64,000 nt of DNA from Datura wrightii (taxonomy: Eukaryota > Streptophyta > Magnoliopsida > Solanales > Solanaceae), in contig JASDFA010000016.1 of NCBI GenBank assembly GCA_035772735.1, forward strand, positions 151,416,501 through 151,480,500, read 5' to 3'. The position numbers were made by a program, and so were the translations under genes. Positions 55,335 through 64,000 of the stretch are shown in pieces (the first letter of the stretch is position 1; each line of letters starts with the position of its first letter). The notes below the pieces were generated by a model. It was given only the letters and a program-made list of their open reading frames with translations. It had not been told where the DNA came from and ran no database searches.

Positions 55335-56590
55335 TCAACATATCACAAAAGTAGGTGGTGAAACTCCTTGATCAATCGAAGTATTCAACTTCTTCATCAG
55401 GTGTCGTTGCCTAGTCTCCCATATTTGAATCGCTTCGCTTTCCTCATCTAACTCAATATCTGAGTCCTCAGGGCGTGTCTCCTCATCAGTGGGGACATCG
55501 TCATCTACAGGCTCCATAAAAGCTGGCCCCACAAGGCATAGAGCCCGGGCATTCTCGCCAAAGGGGTAATCTAGCTCGAGCTGCCATAGCTCATCTTCTG
55601 TTACTGGCCTCCTACCTATGCGCAATTGCAGCATCTGCATCCCATACATGCGGGCCATATATTGATCATCCCGAGCATGTCGCTCGGCTAGTGTGAGAAC
55701 TGGCCCGTGAGTGGTGTCGGGTGCCTTGGTTTTGGTGACATCCAAGGCACGCCTATTCTTTTTTGGGATGTAGTCTAGGGCCTCTTCCTCGATGTCGTGG
55801 CCCTTCAGGAACGTGGTAAGCAAGCCATCGAACCTGTACCTGTGCCCTTGATGGAGTCGGGCTCTCTTCATAGCGGAGATGATCACCGCCCCAACATTTA
55901 TCTCAAGCCCTTTCATCAGGGCATATACCAAACACACACGATCTCAGGTGACATCTATCATATGCACCCCCGGGATCAAGCAGGAACACACAATTTTGAG
56001 CCAAATCCTGGCTTCCCTGTTCATCTGAGAGTAAGGTAGTGTTCGATGGTAGCCCCTCTCCTTGTGCCTGCTCCACCGTGCTGTCGAACGGGATCCACAC
56101 AGAGTGCATCTGATGTCCACATAAGGTGGAGTTTTGTTCAGCTGCTGGAGTACATGCGCCTCTGTGTCCCGCACCCCCAATATAGCATTCAGTTGATGAG
56201 GCTCTAAGGTGACAACCTCCCTCTTATTTTGACGGTGTGACTGCGGATGGTCGGGTTCCAGTTGGCATAGAACTCCCGAATCAGATGGAGATTGCACTCC
56301 TTGGGATCTTCAAAGATGAAGTTCAGCCCGACATTGTCAATCCGGTGTTCGATTCTGGGGAATTCCTGTGACAGCGGCTCCCTTGCAATGTGCTCCTCAG
56401 GGAAGTATTTGGTCTCTTTGTGTTTTGCATACCATTTCTTCCCTTCGTCAGTCACCCATCGGGTTCTGTATTGACGGCGTTGGCCGCGCGGAACCGCTGT
56501 TGCTGCTGGAACTGCTTTTCCTAACCTGATTCTTTTTCTACCGGCGCCCGATGTAGATGCGCCCTTCCCCTTGTCTTGCCTTCCTGACAT
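55335..56590 (-). pseudogene. Element E: extra ORF downstream of pol (envelope position)
   Basis: It starts at 56590 (MSGRQDKGKGASTSGAGRKR) with a basic Ser/Gly-rich N-terminus. It continues with WVTDEGKKWYAKHKETKYFP, then LIREFYANWNP, and after a frame change near 56232 with VVTLEPHQLNAILGV. An in-frame TGA near 55944 separates the last 200 residues, which hold MKRARLHQGHRYRFDGLL and an acidic stretch. Without these two lesions the product would be about 410 residues. The motifs match, from recall, the plant transposon protein family annotated in many Solanaceae genomes. The position between pol and the 3' LTR is that of the env-like gene of Athila elements. I see no clear membrane-spanning segment, so an envelope role is doubtful. 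Confidence 0.75.
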
Positions 56591-57845
56591 CGTTCCTGTA
56601 ACATCGAACAGACAATCCCCATGTTATTCAAGTCAAAATTGGCTTCGACTAAGGTTGGGTTGAGTTAGGCCACCCCACACTTAGTCTTTAGCCACAATTA
56701 AAATAATTTGGCAAGACAATCACGCTTTTCCAATTTTTACAATGAACATGCTTAGTGCATTCACATAAGTTGATGGAATACTTACTGTGTACTACTCAGA
56801 CTTCGTACAACGAATCACAATATCACCATCGATTCCATTAAATCACATAGCACTTAGCCAAAATTTTTGTTCTCAACAACCTATGCAATTCACCAATTTC
56901 ATTTTTCCGACAATTCCCTTGTCTACTTAGCATATTCAACCTTAATCCCAACATAATGCGCATCACCCAACATGCACAACCCAATTTTTTTCACATTTTG
57001 AACCAAATTTAGTTTCTTCCTATTCAAATTCTAACCCTAGCTACCAATTTCGCAAAAATTCAATCTAACATGCATTCATCGAGTTCACATACTCACAACG
57101 ATACTATGAACATCAATCAATCAACATTTAAGTGAATTCAAACTTAATTTACACTTAAGGCAAGGTTTACTCACCTCACATGCTCAAAAATTGAAAATTT
57201 AAGCAATTCAAGAACATACCTTTAATCCGATGAAATCGAAGAAAAGTTGAAGAAACTTCGTGTCTAGGTCCGTGTCACGTTGGGGGAGAGGGGAATTTAG
57301 GGAGTTTGTCGTGGAGGGAATGGGAAATGGGGAAAAAATGAGGGGATTTTGGGGTTAAAAGGGTGTTTTTCGCACGGGTTACCCGGCGACCCGGTGTGAC
57401 CCGACGCGAATTACACCTTAACGTGTCACGGAGGGTAACGCGGAGCACCCCCTCCGTGACACGGAGCCGTCGCGCAGGTGTTCTGAAATTTGTAAAAATT
57501 CCAGAATTGGCTTCAACGTTTCATGGAGGGTAACACGGAGGCCCTCCTCCGTGACACGGAGCCAACGCATAGGCTCACTATAATGCCACTTTTTTTATTT
57601 TTCTCACCTCGATTTTTCTCCTTTGCGATTCTTTGCATTTTTGCCCTCCGTTCCACCTGAAAATCATCTTACAACAAGAAATTGGTTAGAATTCATAGGT
57701 TTCAAACACAAACACAATTTTTGTTTTTTATTTTTATTTTTATTTTTTTTCTTTTGAACTAATTCTACTCTTCTATTATAACAATTTCACGGGTTGCCTC
57801 CCGTGCAACACCTGGTTTACCGTCATGACTCGACGTCATTAAAGC
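56591..57845 (-). other. Element E: spacer between pol and the extra ORF, with hairpins
   Basis: Non-coding. It contains a perfect 14-bp inverted repeat (arms 57422-57435 and 57450-57463) and a second, partly decayed copy of the same module (57517-57558). Confidence 0.7.
57422..57558. repeat. Duplicated inverted-repeat module in element E spacer
   Basis: Module 1 has arms CGTGTCACGGAGGG and CCCTCCGTGACACG around a 14-nt loop. Module 2 starts CGTTTCATGGAGGG at 57517 and has the right arm CCTCCGTGACACG ending at 57558; its left arm differs by two C-to-T changes. Confidence 0.88.
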
Positions 57846-60800
57846 TTAATCATATCCTAGAGTGATGGACATCTTCTCTCGAATAACGTCCTTACCCCAG
57901 TAATGCTTACACCACGGCCCATTAACCAAGAACGTGGCACTTCGATCTTCTTGCCACAACTCCACTGCCCTGTGCGGGGTCATTCTCACTACCTCAAATG
58001 GCCCTGACCATTTGGACTGCAATTTCCCTGGAAACAACTTCAATCTTGTATTGAAAAGCAACACTTTCTGCCCCGGCTCAAAAATACGATGCACCATATG
58101 CTTATCGTGTCACCTCTTTGTTTTCTCTTTGTAGCCCTTGGCACTTTCATAAGCATGCCAACGAAACTCATCAAGTTCATTGAGTTGCATCAGCCTCTTC
58201 TTGCTCGCTAGCTCTAGGTCCATATTCAATTTCCTCACGGCCCAGAAAACTCGGTGTTCTAGCTCCACTGGCAGATGACACGCTTTTCCATAGACCAATC
58301 AGTATGGAGAAGTCCTAATTGGTGTCTTGTAAGCAGTTATATAAGCCCACAATGCATCTTCAAGTTTGCTTGACCAATCACTACGTTGTGCATTCACTGT
58401 TTTCTGGAGATCTGCTTCACTTCTCTGTTAGACACCTCCACTTGCCCACTAGTTTGGGGATGATATGTTGTTGCCACCTTATGGTGCACCCCATACTTAG
58501 CTAGCAACTTTTTGAAACTTGCATTGACAAAATGAGCCCCTCCATCACTGATAATGGCTCGGGGTGTCCCGAACCTGGTGAAAATGTGCTTTTTCACAAA
58601 TTTTGTTACCACCTTGTTGTCATTCCTGGGGCAAGCTAGTGCTTCAACCCACTTTGATACATAATCAACGGCCACCAAGATGTAACGATTACCAAATGAC
58701 GGTGGGAACGGGCCCATGAAATCAATACCCCATACATCAAAGATCTCCACTTCTAGTATATGCTGCAACGACATCTCTTGCCTCCTACCAATTGTGCCTG
58801 TCCTTTGACATCTATCACACATTTTGACGTATGCCGTAGAGTCTCTGAACCGTGTAGGCCAAAAGAAACCTGACTGTAGCACCTTGTGCGCTGTTTGCTC
58901 GCCTCCGTGGTGCCCTCCATACAATGAAGAGTGACAACTCCTCAAAACATCTACAATCTGGCTCTCCGAGATGCATCTTCTCATAACCTGATCCGGTCCC
59001 TATTTAAACAAGTATGGCTTATCCCAAATAAAATACCGGCAATCATGCCTCAATTTTTTTCTCTGCTGAGCCGTAGCCTCCGGTGGATAGACTCCACTCA
59101 CTAGCAAATTCACTATGTCTGCATACTAAGGGATCTCAGCTTCCCCTATCGCCAAGAGCTGCTCATCCGGGAACTCCTCTTTGATGCTGTCACCTTCTTT
59201 CACATGCGGCCGACTTTCCAATCGCGACAGGTGATCTGCCACTTGATTCTCTCTCCCCTTTCTATCCCTAATCTCTAGGTCAACTCTTACAACAACAAGA
59301 TCCATCTGATCAGCCTGGGCTTTGCATCCTTCTTGTTAAACAGATACCGAATCGCTGCATGATTAGTATACACCACCACTCTAGAACCCACCAAATATGA
59401 CCTGAATTTATCAAATGCGAACACCAATGCTAGCATCTCCTTTTCTGTGACTGTATAATTGACTTGGGCAGCGTCCAGTGTTTTGCTTGCATAATGAATA
59501 GAATGAAAAATTCTATTCCTCCGCTACCCTAATACATCTCCCACAGCCACATCGCTTGCATCACACATTAGTTCAAACGGTTGTTCCCAATCCGGAGAAA
59601 TAAGGATAGGTGCTTCTATTAATTTCTGCTTCAATTCCTCGAATGCTTTGACACACTCATCATCAAACTCAGACTTCACCTCTTTTTATAGCAACCTGCA
59701 TATTGGTCTAGAAATTTTGGAGAAGTTCTTGATGAACCGTCTGTAGAACCCTGTATTTCCGAGAAAACTGTGAACACCCTTCACTGACACAGGTGGTGGT
59801 AGCTTTTCAATAACTTTGATCTTAGCACGATCGACCTCCAACCCCTTATAAGACACTTTATGGCCAAGGATGATACCCTCCTTGACTAAGAAATGACATT
59901 TCTCCCAGTTGAGTACAAGGTTGGATTCTTCACAGCGAGCTAGCACCCTGTCAAGATTCTGCAAACAAGTAGCAAATGAATTACCGAAAATAGAAAAAAT
60001 CATCCATAAATACCTCTACGAAATCTTCCACCACATCGTGAAAGATAGCTATCATGCATCTCTGGAATGTGGCGGGTGCATCGCATAACCCAAATGGCAT
60101 CCGCCTAAAAGCATATGTCCCATAAGGACATGTGAAAGTAGTCTTGTCCTGGTCCTCCGGTGCTATGGCTATTTGGTTATAGCCAGAGTACCCATCAAGG
60201 AAACAATAATATTCTTGTTCAGCCAATCTGTCCAATTGATCAATGAACGGGATAGGATAGTGATCTTTCCTTGTGGCTTCATTGAGCTTTCTGTAGTCCA
60301 TGCAAATCTGCCAGCCTGTGATGGTGCGAGTAGGGATCAGCTCATTCTTCTCATTGGTGACCACGATCATCCCTCCTTTCTTTGGGACACACTGAACGGG
60401 GCTGACCCATTCGCTGTCCGAAATAGGATAGACCACACCTGCATCAAGCCACTTAATTACTTCTTTCCTAACCACGTCCTTTATCACCGGATTCAACCTT
60501 CGCTAAGGCTGAACAGCTGGCTTTGCTCCTGTCTCCATGAAAATTCTGTGTGTGCAAAAAGCTAGATTGATACCCTGAATATCTGACATTTGCCAGCCCA
60601 TTGCTTTCTTCCTTCTTTTGAGGACCACCAATGCTTCCTTTTCCTGTGCCTCCATCAATTCTGCGGAGAGGATGACTGGCAAAGTATCCTCTTCCCCCCA
60701 AAAGATATATTTTAAATGGGGAGGCAATGTTTTCAATTCCAGCTTTGGTGCTTCCTCAATAAATGGTTTTGGCAATGGTTCCAGGGACCTCATTAAAGGC

Positions 60801-61520
60801 TGAAAGTCATGCTTCCTGGGATACCTTTGTGGTTCATTCAGCATTTTCACCGTCTCATAATTATTCCTATCTCTAAAATGATCTGAGTTCATCAATGCTC
60901 TTTCCAATGGATCTCTAGATTCAACAATCTGAAGAATTTCTGCTTGATTTAGCACACTGATTGCTGAAAGCTCCTCATGTATGGTCGGAAGCTTCATGGC
61001 CTTATATACATCGAATACCTCCATCTTGTCGTGCGCCCACATGGTTGGCTGCCCTGCAGCTACATCAATCAAAGCTTTCCCGGTTGCCAAGAAAGGATGT
61101 CCCAAAATAAATGGGACTTCCGCATCCGGCTCAAAATCTAGAACAATAAAATCTACCAGGAAGATAAGGGAGCCCACTTGCACTAGCACGTCCTCCACAA
61201 TGCCATATGGTCTGGCCAAGGAATGATCTGCTAACTTCAGGATCACTATAGTTGGTCTAGGACTGCCCAGCCCCAACTTCTTCAACACCGATGTCGGCAT
61301 CAAGTTAGTGCTCGCTCCCAAATCGCATAGTCTACGAGGTCAGATACTTTGCCCAATTGTGATCTGAATTGTAAAGCTCCCAGGGTCCTTGAGCTTTGTT
61401 GGCAACCTATTCTATATCCGGGAAGTGCACTCCTCAGTAAGCGCAACCGTAGCATACTCCGTCAATCTGCTTTTGTTCGCTACAATGTCCTTAATATACT
61501 TTGCATACTTCGGCACTCCC
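57846..61520 (-). pseudogene. Element E: pol remnant (protease, RT, RNase H, integrase)
   Basis: In minus-strand order. The protease has CDLGASTNLMP (61330 region) and PFILGHPFLATGKALIDVAA. RT has DAGVVYPISDSEWVSPVQCV and the catalytic FMDD at 59999-60010. A decayed RNase H is at about 59600-59220. Integrase has a zinc region (HHGGEQTAH ... CDRCQR, about 58930-58800), VWGIDFMGPFPPSFG, AIISDGGAHF and QVEVSNREV. The C-terminus (58298-57846) has FEPGQKVLLFNTRLKLFPGK and SGPFEVVRMTP. Breaks: a TAG near 60498, a one-base insertion in an A-run at 59994-59999, stops in RNase H, a frame change near 58300-58390, and stops upstream of the protease. All domains are recognisable, so decay is recent. Confidence 0.92.
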
Positions 61521-63226
61521 TGTAAAACATCAACAAGAGGTAAATTAATGTGTACCTATTTAATCACCTCCATGAACTTTTTGAAACAAGCTTCCTCCTT
61601 GTGTTTCTTTCATCTTTGAGGGAACGGGGGTGGTGGTCTTTCTGCTTCAGCTGCCTTCTTCTTCCCTTCTCATCATCCTGTTCCCTCTCTTTCTCCACTG
61701 CTCCTGACTGCTAAGGTGGTCTTTCTGGTTCCACCTCCTTGAGTTGTAAACCACTTCTTGTGGTCACTGCATTTACTTGCTTAGGATTCGGGTCAGTGTC
61801 ACTCGGTAGTCCTCCTCTTGGCCTGGTGTTTTGAACTCCAGCTATTTGCCCAAACTGGTACTCCAACGCCTTTGTAGCTAACTGATTGTTCTTTACATCT
61901 GTTGCCAATTTCACATAGTCAGCCTGCAATTGAGCTTGGTTAGCTATCATTGTTTTAAACATTTCCTCAATGCTGGGTGGTGGTGGAGGAGGAGGTGCAT
62001 TGTTGCTTCTGTATTGAGTCTGATAGTTCTGTTGCCCTCCTTGATTTCTCTGCACACCCTGATTCGAACTCTATCCTTGATGGCTGTTACTACCCCAAGA
62101 GAAATTCGGATGATTTCTCCAATTTGAGTTGTAGTTGTTGCCATACTGTTGGTGATTATTTCTCTGTACATTACCCACAAAGTTCACTGAATCTGGATTT
62201 GCACCACAACACTCAGCTGAGTGTTCATTACTACCGCATACTTCACACCAAAACTGCTGCACTACTTTAACTGGGGCTTGAGGTTGATTCAAGCTCATAT
62301 TGCTGAAGTGGGTGTTAAGTTGATTTTGCAGCACAACTATCTGTGCAGCTATAGCTGTAAAACCATCCACTTCCAAGACTCCTGTCGCTTTCCTTGTTCC
62401 TTCTCTAGAAGATTTCGTACTCCACTCTGGATTTCCCTACGAAATATGATTTAACAAAGTATACAGCTCCTCATAAGTCTTTTCTAATGCTTGCCCCGCA
62501 GCTGCTGAGTCTAGCAAAATTTTTATGTGGGGTTTCGAACCCTCTATGAAAGTATGCACTAACACATCATTGGACTGGTGATGGTGAGGACAATCCCTAA
62601 GCAATGATTTGAACCTTTCCCAAGCTTGATACATATTCTCCCCCTCTCTTTGTTTAAAACTTAGAATCTGACTTCTAAGTCTTGCTATTTTCCCGGATGG
62701 AAAGAACCGTACCAAAAATTTTCTTGCAAGATCATCCCAAGTGGTGATAGAGTTAGGTGGCTCAGCTTTTAACCACCTCTTTGCTTCTCCCAATAATGAA
62801 AATGGGAATAATGTAAGCCTTATGTAATCGGATGATACTCCAGCGGGGATGTAAGTGTCACTTATCTCCAAAAAGTTTTGGAGATGTTGTTGTGGATCTT
62901 CGTGATGGAGACCTGTGAATTGCCCGCTGGTGTGCAGCAATTGCACCATGTTCTGTTTCAGCTCAAACCTCCCTCCTGGCTCAGGTTTTCGAATACCTGA
63001 TGTAACATTGTTAGCATGTGGGATTTCCACTTCGCGAACCGGCCTAGCTACTATTTCCTCGGGCACTAACACTGCCCTCACAAGTGGTGGATTCTGTTGT
63101 TGGTCCAGGATTGTCTGTCTGAGCAACTGCAGCTTCTTCTCTAGAGCTTCCCTTCTTTGACGATGGAACTATCTTTCCGGCTCTAAGTATGAATCCACCA
63201 GCTCCTTGTCTCTTTCCAGTGTTCAA
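61521..63226 (-). pseudogene. Element E: gag remnant
   Basis: It starts at 63226 (MNTGKRQGAGGFILRAGKIV), with a frame change near 63150. The capsid-like region (63126-62437) holds MVQLLHTSGQFTGLHHEDPQ, YIRLTLFPFSLLGEAKRWLK and FLVRFFPSGKIARLRSQILS. A CX2CX4HX4C zinc knuckle follows (CEVCGSNEHSAECC, about 62247-62206), then a Gln/Asn-rich stretch and a proline run. Gag packages element RNA. In-frame TAG codons lie near 62442, 62072 and 61710. The motifs match element D's gag, which supports one Athila-like lineage. Confidence 0.9.
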
Positions 63227-63326
63227 CAGAATTCAATATCTGCAAAAGACAGGCTAAGATCAAGTTGTCAGAACTTATATAGAAATTGTAAACTAACACT
63301 AAGAAAACAATTTTACCGATTGCCAG

Positions 63327-63344
63327 TCCCCGGCAACGGTGCCA
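63327..63344 (-). other. Element E: primer binding site (tRNA-Asp)
   Basis: On the plus strand TCCCCGGCAACGGTGCCA equals the 3' end of plant tRNA-Asp except one base (T at 63340 in place of C). Its complement is therefore a tRNA-Asp primer site, as in Athila-type elements. It lies 6 bp from the LTR edge at 63351. Confidence 0.88.
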
Positions 63345-63350
63345 AAAACT

Positions 63351-64000
63351 TGTTCGGGCATTTGGCAACTGTACGCAAGTGCACATGGTCGAACAAGTAG
63401 TAAAATGGCTCAAGTAAACCAAGTATCGATCCCATAGGGACTGAACTAAGGTAATAATCAACTTAAGTGTTAATGAACTATAACTTCAAAAATCCAGACA
63501 ACAGTTTAAAGAAGATTTTTGAGAGTTTGTTTCCTAATTTATACTAATCTAAGATAGAATTATAAAGTGAGTCTGAACTATAGTAATGAGCAAGCCGAGG
63601 CTAAAACGAACATGCAGGGAAGTAATTTATCATACAAATCAGTTAATCTTTCCTTCGGTTTCTAGTCAAGAATTATTGCGTATGGATTGAAACTTTTGTA
63701 TTCTACCCAACTTAAGAATCATGAACCTTCAACCTACATTTCTATGATAAAAGAATTTCATGTTCTAGCCATACAAAATCGATTCCTTAATTAACTAATA
63801 CGACTTTCAGATATATTTCTATTCTGAATGTAAATCAATTCTCAATTTTCCCAAACTAAGAAGAGATCATATCCTACCAATTCACAACTTTTTCTTTCCT
63901 TTTCAAAATCAAAATTGGATTTTTTAGATATATATTAACATTGGCCAGACATTAATGTAGTAAGAACAAGAATTGATAGAACAACCATTGAAGAAAAGAT
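63351..64000 (-). mobile_element. Element E: 5' LTR, cut by the window end
   Basis: It starts TGTTCGGGCATTTGG and is collinear with 52155 onwards. The remaining 0.75 kb or so, the second target duplication and the rest of element C's 3' LTR should follow outside the window. Confidence 0.93.

Overview
This is a 64 kb piece of plant nuclear DNA. Spliced exons with GT-AG introns, a plant casein kinase 1-like gene, a plant-only DUF3511 gene, Stowaway-type MITEs and nested Ty3/gypsy retrotransposons all say so. The LTR types (chromovirus LTRs of 2.2-2.5 kb with a tRNA-Met primer site, and Athila-like LTRs with a tRNA-Asp primer site) and the CTCCCT-ended MITEs suggest a Solanaceae genome such as pepper, tomato or tobacco. 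That family assignment is from recall, not from a search. There are no bacterial features, no CRISPR array and no rRNA gene, and I recognised no tRNA gene.

Layout. 1-3382: two truncated LTRs in opposite orientation. 3383-4737: a MITE-like remnant, a 41-bp tandem repeat and the kinase promoter and leader. 4738-9906: an intact 14-exon casein kinase 1-like gene on the plus strand. 9907-15752: intergenic DNA with a perfect 139-bp tandem duplication and a Stowaway-like MITE. 15753-16160: an intact single-exon DUF3511 gene on the minus strand. 16551-16789: a second MITE. 17041 to about 22930: a 5'-truncated LINE with an RNase H domain, split in its presumed 3' region by a solo LTR. 22931-24340: AT-rich DNA with nothing recognised. 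From 24341 to the end the window is almost entirely retrotransposon.

Retrotransposon part. A minus-orientation LTR-like fragment (24341-25690) is followed by an Athila-like LTR (about 25694-29570, minus) that is split by a solo chromovirus LTR (26595-29139). Then comes element D (about 29937-37452, Athila-like, plus, decayed), whose integrase is interrupted by another solo LTR (35352-36854). Element B (37453 to about 44510) is a chromovirus on the minus strand that has lost its 5' LTR. Element C (from 45311) is a chromovirus on the plus strand that has lost its reverse transcriptase. Its 3' LTR was invaded at 52154/52155 by element E, a much younger Athila-like element on the minus strand that runs past the window end.

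The two host genes look functional and unrelated to each other. All recognised mobile-element coding regions carry stops or frameshifts. The points most worth attention are three solo LTRs (two with perfect 5-bp target duplications), palindromic ACGASTCGT motifs repeated in the chromovirus LTRs, repeat and hairpin modules in the Athila-like LTRs and spacers, an extra ORF in the envelope position of element E, and the dated nesting of E in C. I did not find a convincing new biochemical system.
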